DNA from: Proteles cristata cristata | Lineage: Eukaryota > Chordata > Mammalia > Carnivora > Hyaenidae | Length of the DNA stretch: 64,000 bases | Direction: 5' to 3' | NCBI GenBank assembly: GCA_017311185.1 | Contig: JAESUZ010005114.1 | Location: 62,001-126,000, forward strand | Shown: piece by piece, positions 10,455 to 21,639 of the stretch | Layout: each line of letters opens with the position of its first letter | Position numbering within the stretch: the first letter of the stretch is position 1 | Notes under the pieces: model-generated | Seen by the model: the letters and a program-made list of their open reading frames with translations, nothing else | Database searches by the model: none | What the model was told of the DNA's origin: nothing | Translations under genes and position numbers: made by a program

Positions 10455-11011
10455 TTGCTCAATGTTTGTAGCCGTACTATCAACAATAGCCAAATTATAG
10501 AGAGCCCAAATGGACTGTCTCTCTCTATATATATATTAGAAATATATATATATATGTGTGTGTGTGTGTATATATATTAGAAGTATATATTAGAATATTA
10601 CTCAGCGATCAAAAAGAATGAAATCTTGTCATTTGCAACAATGTGAATGGGTCTGGGGGTTCCATTTCTGCTAAGGGAAGAAGTCAGTCAGAGAAAAACT
10701 AATATTATATGATTTCACTCATATGCGGAATATGAAAACACAACAGATGAACATAGGGGAAGGGAAGGAAAAATAAAATGGGAAAAACAGAGAGGGAGGC
10801 AAACCCTAGGAGACTCTTAAATTCAGAGTAGAAACCGAGGGCTGCTGGAGGGAGGCGGGTGGAGGGATGGGCTGAGGGGCGGATGGGCATTATGGAGGAC
10901 ACGTGTTGGGACGAGCACTGGGTGTTGTATGTAAGCGATGAATCACTGGCTTCTACTCCTGGAGCCAAGATTACACTGTGTATTGACTAACTTGAATTTA
11001 AATATAAATAA

Positions 11012-11050
<39 letters not shown>

Positions 11051-11052
11051 AT
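10455..11052 (+). mobile_element. LINE-1 3' end (carnivore-type, fairly young) with (AAAT)n tail
   Basis: Begins near ACTATCAACAATAGCCAAAT. It continues through ATTACTCAGCGATCAAAAAG, ATGATTTCACTCATATG, ACAGATGAACATAGGGGAAG, AGAGACTCTTAAATTCAGA and GAGCACTGGGTGTTGTATG, then ends in an AAAT repeat at 11005-11052. These are the classic phrases of carnivore L1 3' UTRs. Only the last 600 bp are present, so it is 5'-truncated. A TA/TG microsatellite has expanded inside it at 10519-10585. Confidence 0.92.
10519..10585. repeat. (TA)n/(TG)n microsatellite inside the L1 3' end
   Basis: Two TATATATATTAGAA segments flank TATATATG and (TG)n, suggesting a local duplication plus slippage. Confidence 0.9.
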
Positions 11053-14000
11053 GAAGTGAGCAGGTTTAATGAACAGGAAAGTGTTGATTTTGAGATTCAG
11101 ACACAGAAGGCAAGGATTCGTAGAACTCTAATGTCCGGAAGACTAAATAGAGAGAATTGGATGAAAGTCATTATCTAAAGCTGGTGAATAAGCCTTTTCC
11201 AGAGCTGACAGAGCACACAAATCCTAACTCTCAGGAACTACAAGGTACCAAGCGAGGTACATTTAAATAAATCCACATTTCCTTTCCATTACATCGCAGT
11301 GGCTCTGTTGGGAGACCGTGTCGCCCCCTCCCCAGAGCCGCCATCCAGGACCTGGGGTCCCAGCGCTGCTGGCATCAGCCTCCCCAGGAGGGTTCCTGCC
11401 GAAGTGGCCCTCTCCCCTCGATTGTGACCCCTTTCCAGGGACCATGAGTTCTGGAAGCCAGGCTGATGTGGAGGCTGTCCCGGCCGTGCGTCCAGCACAG
11501 CTGTGACACTACCCCAGCTTCGAGGGGTCGGCTGGGATGTCAGATGACCCGTACCACAGCCCAGCCCATTCCTCTCTCCTGCTTGCCTTCCTTCTCTGAT
11601 GAACATTAACGTCAGAGCACTCCTGAATGAGCACCCTGGAAACCTCTCCACGCAGCTTGTCCCATCCCTAACCTGGAACAGTAATCTTCCCAATCACCAA
11701 TGGAAAAAAAAAAACACCCCCTTCAAGCTGTGTATTGTTTCAGATAAATGATACGGGACAATTGGGCATCTCCCTACGAAATGTGTATGAGCCCCTGCCT
11801 CACGCCGTACACAAGACGAGACCTTCACGCAGGCCCCCGGAATACAGAGAGCTTTTACCAATAGATCCTTACTAAAATTATCCCTGAAAGTATTTTAGAA
11901 AGAAGGAAAGCAAATTTGAAGAAACATTCTTGGAACAAAGGAAGGAGAGCAAACAAAATCGTAAGCAGTTATCCATGCCCGAACTATCGGGTTAAAAGGA
12001 AGCTGGAGACGGTAACGTGTGCCAGCACGTGGAGGAGAAGCCTGCACAAGACGCTTCACGTGTCCTCGCGTGTTGTGGGCGGCGGAATGAGAGCCAGAAA
12101 TGGGGAGGAAAGTGTGAAGTCATCAATATTCTCATCTTTAAAAACTGAAATTAGTTGATACTGTGTAGTGTTCATGAAAAAATCGAGCTCATTAATAAAT
12201 GATGTGAAGTTTTATAACTGATGGAAAAGGAGGTGGGGAGGATTAAGGAATGAAGGCAAAGCTCTGGACATTTTTCCAAAATCGTGTTTCCGTGCGCGCC
12301 TGGGACACACGCCGTGTGAACTGGCACACAGCCAGAAGCCCACGCGTCTGCCCAAGCCTCTCCACTGAGGCCGGCCTGGTTTCTGGCTTCTCAGCGGCCC
12401 CGGCACCCCAGGGAGGCCACCAGGAGCAGCGAGTCCCGGGGGAGGGGCAGGCCAAGGCAGGTAAGCGGGTGACATGTGTGCTGGCTCCAGCGGTGGCTGT
12501 GGAAGGACCCGAGCCGACTTGCTCTTTGCTGAGGCTGGCGTGAACCTTGATGAAGACGAAGGAGTCTTCTCAGGGTGTGCTTATTCTAATTTGAAAAGAC
12601 GACTGTTGGAAATGCCTTTAAACATCACGCACACAGGTCCGTCAAGCTCCAACAAGCAGGTGATTTCCAAAACATCGGCTCTGAGTCGAGAAGCCGTTCC
12701 CTTGGAACCTACTTATTGTTGTACTAAAGAAAAATGGGGGGGGAAATCCCTAAAATAGTCGGGTTTTGGCAGATAAGCAGATATGCTAGGTATGTTTCAA
12801 ATATGAAATTTTATATTCCCTCATCGATTCAACATGACTTGAGTGCACCGTTCGGATTATCTGCCTTACACGGTGAGGTTCTGTTTGTGGTCCAACCTTC
12901 CCTTAAGGGCAGCCCTCTGCTAACTGATGTTTCTATCGGTCCCGTCGTTGGGAAAGATCCTTAATTTGTGAGACCAAGATTCATAACCCAACTTCAGATT
13001 ACACACGTTTTCCTGAAAGTGTCGCAAACCAGTTGCATTCTTCCTAATATATAATTTGTATAATATATACTTTTGCATAACAAGCACGCTTTTTTAATTC
13101 TTCTCATGCACGTAACTGTTTTAACGGCATGAATTTTGTCTGCTGACTTTGATAAACCATCTGCACAACTGAGAAGTTAGTAGCCCTGTTTCATCATGTC
13201 AGTTATTAAAAAAAATTTAGAAACTCTTAGAGGCTCTTTCTTTAAAAGCCAAGTGATTTTAAGGTGCCGTGATGAGGAACACAACCACATCGACAAACCT
13301 GAAATCACCCTATAGCAAAATGCTGCAATGTATAAACCAACTGCTTTTTTTAATTGACATCCATGAAAACCAGCCAATACTTCCATTGTCCTACAGTTCC
13401 AATTGCCTGATGTAGTGAAGATGCAAGTGTCAGAAATAACGACTCCTCTGTAGAAACCAATGTCGAAGTGATAAGGAAAGGACTCGAGGCTCGAGCGAGG
13501 GTACAGCGAGGCTCGACGCACGTGTCTGCTTTCCGAGGCCGGGCACGCTTGTGTACCGAGCACCAGATCCCTGGGTGGAGACACCTACTCCAGCGTGTCA
13601 GGAGGTCCTGAGGCGTTGTGCAGATTTGTACCGGTGCCTAAGGATCTGAGGGGAGCACTGAGGAACGCGTACGCGTGTATTCAAGGTCGCATGCTAACCA
13701 GCAGTGACCCAGAGAGGATGAAAGCCTTCTCTGAGCACCGGACGCTGGGAACAGAGCCGCGCGAGTGCTGTGTGTGCAAAGAACTGTGGATTTAGTCTGC
13801 ATTCCTCAATGCGGTCATTACGGTTTAAAGGGAACTCAGCCAATGAGAACCTGGGGCTAAAATTAAGTAGTTAGGGAGCCCGGCTTTGGCTGGTGTGTTA
13901 AGCGGCCGTACCGTAACCTCCAAGCGCAGTGGGCTGTTAGGCCTGGTGGTTGGCGGGGGGTGGGAGTAATTCCAGCCGCCAGCAAGTGTGGTCTAAGACC

Positions 14001-14185
14001 CGCCCACTTCTGAAACACACGACTGCTTCAGTTGGCAGGGACTTGTGGACTTGTGGATGCGGCCTCGGTATCAGGGCAGGTGCCGGAGGCCACTGAGGCA
14101 CCTGGAGCCGTGGGCAGGAGGCGGCGCAGCTCCGTGTTCCACGGGAATGCAGGCGCCTGTCCCCAGCCTGCGGTGAGGCCTCCGG
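11053..14185. other. 3.1 kb of single-copy DNA, no gene recognised
   Basis: GC-moderate at 11.3-11.65, 12.3-12.5 and 13.45-14.15 kb, AT-rich elsewhere. Open frames stay under 136 codons and lack domains. No SINE or L1 hallmark is present across the whole stretch, which makes it one of the longest repeat-poor intervals of the window. Confidence 0.5.
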
Positions 14186-14395
14186 TCGGTGTCTTGCTCA
14201 GGCACTCAAGGTGCAGGGGGGTCTACTTACTGTTTGCTGGACCTTCACGTCTTGACACGTGAGAAGAGCACAGCTCTCATTTCACAGGTGAGAAATAGAG
14301 AGATTCGGGGGTGGAGTGTACAGGGACGCCCAAGTGTGCGGGCTGGCGAGCGGCGAGCCCTGATGGCCCGGACCTTGGCACGGGGACTCTGCCTA
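14186..14395 (-). mobile_element. MIR SINE, antisense, diverged
   Basis: The plus strand has GCTCAGGCACTCAAGG, CTCTCATTTCACAGGTGAGA, CGCCCAAGTGTGCGGGCTGG and GAGCGGCGAGCCCTGATGG. This parallels the reverse MIR consensus (CCATTTTACAGATGAG, TTGCCCAAGGTCACACAGCT, GTGGCAGAGCC). Ancient, noncoding. Confidence 0.62.
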
Positions 14396-14943
14396 GCACT
14401 CACCCAGTGCCACCGCGCCCTCCCAAAGCAAGAAACACACAGGCCAAAATGCTCACTTACTGTTTAAATCCATGCGAGGCCGGAGCACGAATGATGCGGT
14501 GAAGAAAACGTAAGCCCAGGAGAGGCCGGCGGGAGCCAGGCCTGTATTTCATCCCAAACCGAGGATCTAACGTCATCCGCAAGGAAGCATCAAAGGTCCA
14601 AGCTAAGCATCCCAAGAAATTAGTGGCTTTGTTGCGAAATCAACATTTGGAAGTTTGTTAAAAAGAAGAAAAAAGTGAACAATCCCTCAGTGGTGCGCAC
14701 AAAAACTTTACCATATGAATAGCAGACACATAATAGCTAAGTTTAGCGCCAAGGGTTAAGAACGGTAAATTAATTTAAGTCAAGGTGACGTGGATACAAA
14801 TAACTGGTGGATCAAACCCAGAGGCTTTTTGTGATGAGTAATTTAATTACAGATTCTATAGAACTTACACGAGGAAAAATACATTGAGTGCATTTTGCAT
14901 GGATGGCATGGCAGAGAATGAAGTCAATTATTTCATTCATATT
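14396..14943. other. single-copy AT-rich DNA with a candidate homeodomain site
   Basis: Repeat-free and AT-rich, with words such as AAGGTGACGTGG (14781) and TAATTTAATTA (14839). The texture suggests a possible conserved noncoding element; this is not testable here. Confidence 0.4.
14839..14849. promoter_or_regulatory. TAATTTAATTA: exact P3-type paired-homeodomain dimer site
   Basis: Matches TAAT-N3-ATTA, the dimer spacing used by paired-class homeodomains such as PHOX2 and PRRX. In AT-rich DNA this can occur by chance, so function is inference. Confidence 0.3.
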
Positions 14944-14958
14944 AAAATACGGAATTTA

Positions 14959-15188
14959 GGGGCGCCTGGGTGGCTCAGTGGGTGGGCCATCCAACTTTTG
15001 ATCTCGGCTCAGGTCGTGATCTCCTGTGGTTCTTGGGATTGAGCCTCACGTTTGTTCTCTGCTGACAGCCTGGAGCCTGCTTGGAATTTCTCTCTGTCTC
15101 TCTCTGTCTCTCCCCCTCCTCTGCTTGCTTGCTCTCTCTCTTTCTCTCAAAATAAAGAAATAAACATTAAATAAATAAATAAATAAAT
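14959..15188 (+). mobile_element. Can-SINE
   Basis: Starts GGGGCGCCTGGGTGGCTCAG and ends in a CT tract followed by a long AAAT repeat (15160-15190). An imperfect 15-bp target-site duplication (AAAATACGGAATTTA at 14944-14958, AAAATATGCAATTTA at 15189-15203) brackets it, with two differences. Confidence 0.95.
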
Positions 15189-15203
15189 AAAATATGCAAT
15201 TTA

Positions 15204-15588
15204 TGTCTAAGTGTCCATCACCTTTTGATTAAATATTTAACTTCAGGAATTAAAAATAGGCAAGAAATATAATAATACAATTGCATTTTTAAACTGATAA
15301 ATTCTTGAGGAAAACGTAGGAGAACTACAAGAAACAGGTGGTTTCGACAGCAGTCAATCCTTTGAGAAGGTGGTTCCGCAGAGTTTTTTTACATAGAATT
15401 CTGTTTCTGGCGTTAAAACCCTGTTCCTCAGCAGGACACGCCCTCACCCTGGGGCAGATGCCACTTGTTAGGGCTGTGCCTTGCTGACCCCGGGGGCCCT
15501 GGAACCTGCTTCTTTAGAAAAGCTCTCCTGGAAAGTTATAAAGGTAACTAGGACTATGTGAAATTGACAATATTCTACTGGGTTTTTT
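15204..15588. other. single-copy spacer between two inverted SINEs
   Basis: AT-rich then mixed sequence with no gene or repeat recognised. Confidence 0.5.
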
Positions 15589-15813
15589 CTTTAAATTTTT
15601 AAAAAATTTATATTAGAGAGAGAGAGAGAGAGAGAGAGACAGAGGTGTGTAAGCAAGGGAGGGACAGAGAGAGAGGGAGACACAGAATCTGAAGCAGCTC
15701 CAGGCTCTGAGCTGTCAGCACAGAGCCCGATGCAGGTCTCAAGCCCATGAACCATGAGATCATGACCTGAGCTGAGGTCGGACACTTAACTGACTGGGCC
15801 ACCCAGGCGCCCC
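15589..15813 (-). mobile_element. Can-SINE, inverted relative to the copy at 14959
   Basis: Left end is the A-rich tail (as T/A runs) and a (GA)n tract (15615-15641). The body includes CAGGCTCTGAGCTGTCAGCA and the right end is CACCCAGGCGCCCC. The word TCTACTG followed by T runs occurs at 15574-15580 and 15814-15820, consistent with a target-site duplication. Confidence 0.94.
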
Positions 15814-15820
15814 TCTACTG

Positions 15821-16482
15821 TTTTTTTTTTCAATCTACACAGTGGCAATTTTACATGGTTCAGCTTAGGAAAACCACACATTACTGAAACACATCTACCA
15901 AGGGCTTGTAGCAAAAAACAACCGTTTCTGCCTTATTCCTGTCTACACGGACGCCCTACAGGGCCCTCCTTATCAGAGGCTCTGGCAGATCCCTTCAGAC
16001 TGCTAAATAATATGCTTGTCCTACACTTCCTTGTATACTTAATGTAGGCGTGGACTGTTGTATTTTTACTGTGATCAATGAAGAGTTAGCTTTATAATTA
16101 TATATCACATATGAAATGGTACACATTATATACGTATCATGTGATACATGACAAAGTACGTTGCATCAAACACGTAATGTACATTCTACATGAGTTGTGG
16201 GCACTTCCTCTCCTGTGACCTTCTACTCATGTGACTCTTGAATCTTTAGACAATCTCTCCTGAACTCGCACCTTGTAAACCGGGCTGTAAAGGGACCACA
16301 TACTCTTCCTCTCCGTCCCCACTTCCACTCCTGACGTCCATCATTTCTACTTTACATTCTTGATAAACTTTCCTCTTTAGAAGTTTTAAATTTATTGACA
16401 AACTGAGGCTCTTCAGAAAATTCATTGCTCAAAAATTTCAGAAAGTTTTCCAGTCATCAGTCCACTGAGTAACTAGAGGGAA
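15821..16482. other. single-copy DNA
   Basis: No gene recognised. ATATATCACATATG-type AT stretches occur at 16.08-16.2 kb. Confidence 0.5.
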
Positions 16483-16483
16483 G

Positions 16484-16745
16484 GAGAGTCCACACCCTGG
16501 AGTCACTTAAGGGTTGAGGGTCCACACTCTGGAGTCAGGGGCTTAGAATTCAAGTCCCGGTTTCACGGTCTCAGAACGTTATGACCTTGGTTTCATGATT
16601 CGACCTTCTGCTGCCTCAGTCCCCTTACCTTTGATATGGGAACAATCATTTTTAATGTTAGGGGACTGTCATTTTATCAATATCATAAACAGCACAGGTT
16701 TACTCAATGAGTTAAGAGTATTCATGGCACCCGGAACCACACCTG
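16484..16745 (+). mobile_element. MIR SINE with a duplicated head segment
   Basis: The order CACTCTGGAGTCAGGGG, AATTCAAGTCCCGGTTTC, TATGACCTTGG, GCCTCAGTCCCCTTACC, ATGGGAACAATCATTTTTAAT, CAATGAGTTAAGAG follows the MIR consensus (ACTCTGGAGCC, TTCGAATCCCGGCTC, TGTGACCTTGGGC, GCCTCAGTTTCCTC, ATGGGGATAATAATAGT). The head piece GAGNGTCCACNCTGGAGTCA appears twice, at 16484-16505 and 16516-16537. Confidence 0.8.
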
Positions 16746-16975
16746 TGACACGGTAACAGGTACGTGTCGTCACCCCGAGTGTTACTCTTGTCTGCTTCCT
16801 GGTCTGTTCCCCAGCTGTCTTTTCCCTTCCCAGTGTCTCTCGTATTATCCCCTCACCTTGTCGGCCTGTTTTCTTTAGGACAAATTCTTGTTCTGCTTTG
16901 TCTTCTAGCTCATATATGTACGTGTTATTGCATAGACTCTGCTGTTTAAAACATCCATTTTCAAAATTTTCTTTC
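16746..16975. other. short single-copy stretch
   Basis: Pyrimidine-rich. The 61-codon open frame (16764-16949) has no support. Confidence 0.45.
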
Positions 16976-17046
16976 CCCTCCTCCCCCTCCCCGCTTCCTT
17001 CCTTCCTTCCTTCCTTCCTTCCTTCTCTCTCTCTCTCTGTCTCTCC
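16976..17046. repeat. (CCTT)n/(CT)n simple repeat
   Basis: CCTCCCC start, eight TTCC units, then a CT run ending CTGTCTCTCC. Confidence 0.97.
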
Positions 17047-18858
17047 ATGAAATAATCGTACTTTTAAATGTTAGAACAAATTAAGTCTAGTACAAAATAA
17101 GGCTCATGAAAAAAATCTACTCAATCCCTTTATGTGATTTCTTGAACCCATCAGCTATGAGAGTATCGTGGCCTGAGTTCACATATGAAACAAACCCCTA
17201 TGGGCACATCGTTTCCACAACAAAATTGATGTTTGGAACGAGGGGATGTGTTTCTCAGATAGGCAGCTATCGGTGTGCGCGCATTCATTGGATCAGTTAG
17301 GTCCTAAGGGTCAAAGAGAGGAGAGGGGCTAATCTCTTCTCCACTAACAATGGAGCGTCCCCGAAACGCGCCCACTGTGACGTGTATGCCAGGACAGCCC
17401 GTGCCCGCTTCCCTCAAAGGAGGTAATTAAATGACAAAGACTCAGACGTTTGACATCCTGTCTTATTAAAACACTTGTGCTCCATTCGGATACTTTGTGG
17501 GCATCGGAGACGCACACGGCGAGCACGGCCGGCGTGTCTCATGTTGGGCAGTGCACGTGTGAACCCTGCTGCGCGGCTTCAGTCCCGGGAGGCGAGGGCA
17601 GGCTGGGCTCCCATCCTCGCTCACGCGGCCGGACCTGGGTCCGCTCCCACGACGGGCTGTGCTTCCCGAGACGCGTGGTGCTTTCACGGGGATGAAATTG
17701 CGTGTGTGTGAACAGGAAGGTGATTAGCGGCTGTGCCGAAGCGCCGTCTCGGCAGGCGGGACTGAGGAGGAGGCTCCATGGTCCCGAGGCTCCCGCGCAC
17801 CCGCGAGGGACGCGTTGTTCGGGATGTATTGGAAAATTAGTCACACGTGGATAAAGTATCAATCACCCTTGAGATCCAACACACCCATTCAGAAAGGATT
17901 GGATGGATGCAAAGCAGGAGACAAAAAGATTATGACGCATGAGCCTCGTGACCGCGCTCCCCACGGCTGGCATGACATACAGGCCATCATCGAGAAACTC
18001 GGTCTCACCCCTGCACCCTTGCTTTTAGGCCACAAACCTGGAAAACAGGAATATCTTATTACACCAAAAGTGTCTTCCCCTCGTTTCCTAATGGATAACA
18101 TTTGACAAGCTGATTAGAATTGTTAATATGTGCCATCTAGTTCCGGTAATGTAACTGACACTGAGATATACGGCCATGCATGCGTGTATGTGTCCATCCA
18201 TATTCATGAATAGTCATACATTCATATCCATTCAATACGTTCTGCACATATTCACATTCCATATGAAGGAGAAAAGACAAGGCAACTTTCGCCAAATGGT
18301 AATTACGTATTTGCTAATGTAATATAAGAGATCACTGAATGCACTGTCGTGAAGATAATTCTTTCATATAAAGGCAGTATCTAAAGAAATACTAAATAAA
18401 ATTCCCTGGGTTATTATATTTGTATTCTGAAAAAAATTCAAATTTATGTTTCCTAATTGTCTTTCACTCGTGGAAATGACCTCCATCGAGCAATGTTTAG
18501 TGCCAGCCTGCGCTGAGCCTCGTATTTGGGAGGAGATCTAGTGAGAACAGGCCAAAATTGTCCTTGCCCTGATGGGGCTTTTATTTTTGAGAACACGTAA
18601 TATACTGTTTACTTGCTTATTTTGCTGTTTGATTTTCTCCACTATTTATTTCCCTCATAAATTTGTGGTTTTTTCTTTGCCGCCTCGCCCTTAGTTTCAC
18701 GCTACGCATTCAGAATCAACAGGTGCCGGACAAAAGACAAGGCTCGGGGCAAAGGGCAGCTGGGTCTGCCCCGGTCCAGGAGGAGGCGGCAGATGGAGCC
18801 GGCGGCTGCACAAGGGAGCGAGGCCCAGGCGATGACCTCCTGGTCCTGAATGTCGTGT
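17047..18858. other. single-copy DNA with a small CpG-rich patch
   Basis: At 17.52-17.82 kb CpGs are locally dense (GCTGCGCGGCTTC, CTCACGCGGCCGG, GCGCACCCGCGAGGG), but the patch is short and has no CCAAT or GC-box array. From 17.9 to 18.5 kb the sequence is AT-rich. A CTCF-like word lies at 18130-18143 (12 of 14 consensus positions on the minus strand). No gene seen. Confidence 0.45.
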
Positions 18859-18859
18859 G

Positions 18860-18972
18860 GGAAGAGGGTTTTAACTCAGAAATTGCTGTTTGAATCCCCA
18901 ATCGACCACTAACCGGCTTATCATTTAACGTCTCGATTCCCTACCTTTCTCTCCTTAGAAAGTTATTTGTCC
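18860..18972 (+). mobile_element. possible MIR remnant
   Basis: GTTTGAATCCCCAATCGACC, ACTAACCGGCTTATC, ATTTAACGTCTCGATTCC and TTTCTCTCCTTAGAAAG run parallel to MIR (GTTCGAATCCCGGCTCTGCC, TTACTAGCTGTGTGACC, TTACTTAACCTCTCTG, GTTTCCTCATCTG). Diverged, so only moderately sure. Confidence 0.5.
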
Positions 18973-19315
18973 AAAGGGAAACCACACTTGTCAAAGGAGC
19001 GCCTCCTGGTGCCTTATCCAGAGGAAATCTGTGAGAAGGCACGGCTCCCTTTTAAGATTGTCTTAACAGAGTTTTAAATTTAATTGCTCTCTCAGCAGGT
19101 GACCTCAACCACAGGTTTTGTGCTAAATGTGTGCCCATAATAAGCACACTTACTGCTATTTTTCTATCCCTAAAATTACAGATTCCGCGACTCTGCGAAA
19201 GCCTGGGTTTTGGGGACCAACGACCAACATGTCACCAATTGAACAGGAACTTCATACGAGCAGGAAGCAAGGCTTCTTTCAGTAAAAATGGATTCGGGAG
19301 ATAAAATCTGAAAAC
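18973..19315. other. single-copy DNA
   Basis: AT-moderate sequence with no gene or repeat recognised. It leads directly into a truncated SINE. Confidence 0.45.
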
Positions 19316-19361
19316 AGGGGTGCCTGGGTGGCTCAGTCGTTGAGCATCTGTCTTCGGCTCA
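19316..19361 (+). mobile_element. 5' head of a Can-SINE, truncated after about 46 bp
   Basis: GGGTGCCTGGGTGGCTCAG and the following box A region stop at TCGGCTCAG, where a 20-bp minisatellite region begins. The tRNA-like head is kept and everything 3' is missing, unlike ordinary 5' truncation. Local rearrangement with the minisatellite is the likely cause. Confidence 0.88.
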
Positions 19362-19383
19362 GTGGCCTTCCCGCTACCCTCAG

Positions 19384-19645
19384 CCCTGCGCCCCTCACAC
19401 CGCGTCCCTGCCCCTCGCTCCGCACCCCTACCCCTCGCTCCACACCCCTGCCCCTCACACCGCGACCTTGCCCCTCGCACCGCGTCCCTGCCCCTCACAC
19501 CGCAGCCCTGCCCCTCACACCGCAGCACTGCCCCTCACACCGCAGCCCTGCCCCTCACACCGCACCCCTGCCCCTCGCACCGCGTCCCTGCCACTCGCAC
19601 TGCGTCCCTGCCCCTCGCTCCGCGTCCCTGCCCCTTCCACTGCGT
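19384..19645. repeat. 20-bp GC-rich minisatellite, about 13 units
   Basis: Unit CCCTGCCCCTCACACCGCRN with variants (CTCGCTCCGC, TTCCACTGCG). The unit is not a multiple of three, so every frame cycles through the same 20-residue pattern every 60 bp. This creates open frames of up to 171 codons on plus and 98 on minus. These are artefacts of the array. Confidence 0.97.
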
Positions 19646-20666
19646 CCCTTGGGGTTTTCCCCAGGGATGGCCACACCCCATGTGAGAGCTGAGCCTGGGT
19701 CACCCTTAATCTTGCAGCAGCCCCAGGGTGGGTGCGTGGGCCTCTCCCTCAGAGGAGAAGATTCCAGGGCGCGGAGTTGGCCCCTTGAAGACCAGGGGCG
19801 AGCCTGTGAGCCAGCAGCCCCGGGACCCTCACTCAGTCACTGATTTGCAAACCTCAGCGCTGTCCCAGCTCCTCCTGTGGCTGCTTCCCTTTCGCTCGCG
19901 GCAAATGCTCCCCCCACAGGGGGGCTCCCGGTCTCCAGGCGCCCAGGGAGGGGGGCGCCCAGGAAGGGTGTCCAGGGAGGGCACAGACCTCCCAGCGCCT
20001 GAGCGCAGGGCCCGGGGCCTGTAGGCACCAGGGCCTCGATGGCCCGGAGCTCGGCGCCTTCAGTCCCACGACAGGTGTGAGTGCAGTGGGGGCATTTCTC
20101 GGCCGTGCTGCCTGTTCTGACGTGGCCGTGGCTCCTTGGAGCCTGGGGGTCTCTGTGCCGCCCCCCACCCACTCCGGGCCTGTCGTCACTTACTGTGGGC
20201 TCCGTCTGACTCCACGAAGCTCAGAAACTTAAAACTCAGCAGCGTCCACAATACACAGAAAATATCTGTCAAATGTCCGATTACCGGCGGCTCTGGCGGC
20301 TGTGTCTCTGAATTGTCTGCATCACACAGACACTCCGAGTAGCTACAATCAAAAGTTTACTTTCTAGTAGACAATCCACAGTTACAGATGGAGACTTAAG
20401 ACTCCTCCAACAATAACTGATAGAGCAAGTAGACCACAAAAATCAGTAGGGACACAGAAGACTTTAGTAACTTGACCCAATTAGTACCTTTAGAACATTA
20501 TAGAAAATTGCAGAATACAACTTGCCTGATGTACATGGAATAGGAACCAAGATAGACTGCTTGCTGGACTATAAAACATAAGTCTAAATAAAGTTCAAAT
20601 GATTAAAACTTAAAAAAAAATGTTAACTTTCTATCCTGTAAATATGTCCACACAGACTAATGTTTC
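19646..20666. other. GC-rich then AT-rich single-copy DNA
   Basis: 19.65-20.2 kb is GC-rich with overlapping open frames on both strands (up to 111 codons). 20.2-20.66 kb is AT-rich. No domain, exon pair or repeat family recognised. Confidence 0.5.
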
Positions 20667-20881
20667 TTTCTTTTTTATAAACTTTTTAAATGTTTATTTT
20701 TGAGAGACAGAGCCCAAGTGGGGGAGGGGCAGAGAGACAGGGAGACACAGAATCCGAAGCAGCTCCAGGCTGAGCTGTCAGCGCAGAGCCCGACGCAGGG
20801 CTTGAACCCACGAATGGCGAGATCACCACTTGAGACGAAGTCTGATGCTGAACCGACTGAGCCCTCCCACCCAGGCGCCCC
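20667..20881 (-). mobile_element. Can-SINE
   Basis: Tail side has AAACTTTTTAAATGTTTATTTTTGAGA. The body includes CCAGGCTGAGCTGTCAGCGC, and the head ends CACCCAGGCGCCCC. A few extra bases (CCCTCC) lie just inside the head. The target-site duplication is unclear. Confidence 0.94.
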
Positions 20882-21639
20882 AGAATAATTTTTTCACCAA
20901 GGCTATTTTCAAAATACCGAGGTACTAAGAGACCCCATGTATCTAGAGTATAGATCCTTAGCTTTTCATTTTCTCTTGGATTCAGAGCACTTAGGAAAGA
21001 GCAGGAAAACTGACTTCATGGTACAGGAAAATAATAAATTTAAACCATATTCCAAAAGGCCAAACGGAGCCCATGAACGAAAGAGCGCAGGCCGCGTCTG
21101 GCCATCTCGCCTGGTTCTGACTCCTTGAATCCCGGTGGAGCAGCAGGTGCAGGGCGGGGTCCCGCTCCCCCAGGTGCACACAGGGAGCCGCTCCCACAGC
21201 GGGTGGTGCAGAGACTGATAACCCAGCAAAGCAGTGAAGGTGCATGAAGTTGCATGAGGTAAGTGTGCCGGGGAAGATACGCCGAAGTGAAGCCTACAAG
21301 TGGAATCTCTGGGTGGAGACGTCAGCTACATATTTAATCTCCTTCCAGAGGAGATGCACCCAACGTGACCCCAACACTGGAGGAGCGACCCAGCCGAGGA
21401 GGCAAAGGAACTCTGCCTGGGGCACTCGAGTCTGCAGCCGGGGCGGCAGTGAGAAGTCACAGGTGCCGGGGTGGGGAAAGGGGCTGGGGTTAGAGCGCAG
21501 AGGGCCCCAGGGAGAGGAGGGCAGCCCAGCTGGCACCTTGTAATGTACGGAAAGAAAATCTAATTTCTTCTTCATTTTATAGGAAAGCCAATGGAGGCTC
21601 CAGAAGTCACCCTCCACCCCCCGGGGGAAAGAAGGGAGG
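20882..21639. other. single-copy DNA flanking a minisatellite
   Basis: No gene recognised. Open frames on both strands at 20.97-21.6 kb overlap each other and stay under 108 codons. Confidence 0.5.

Noticed and set aside
18130..18143. CTCF-like word on the minus strand
   Set aside because: Two core positions differ; kept only as a note in the surrounding stretch. The same applies to 41997-42010.
19328..19843. 171-codon Pro/His/Arg-rich repeat frame
   Set aside because: Translation of a 20-bp minisatellite; the same peptide appears in all three frames.
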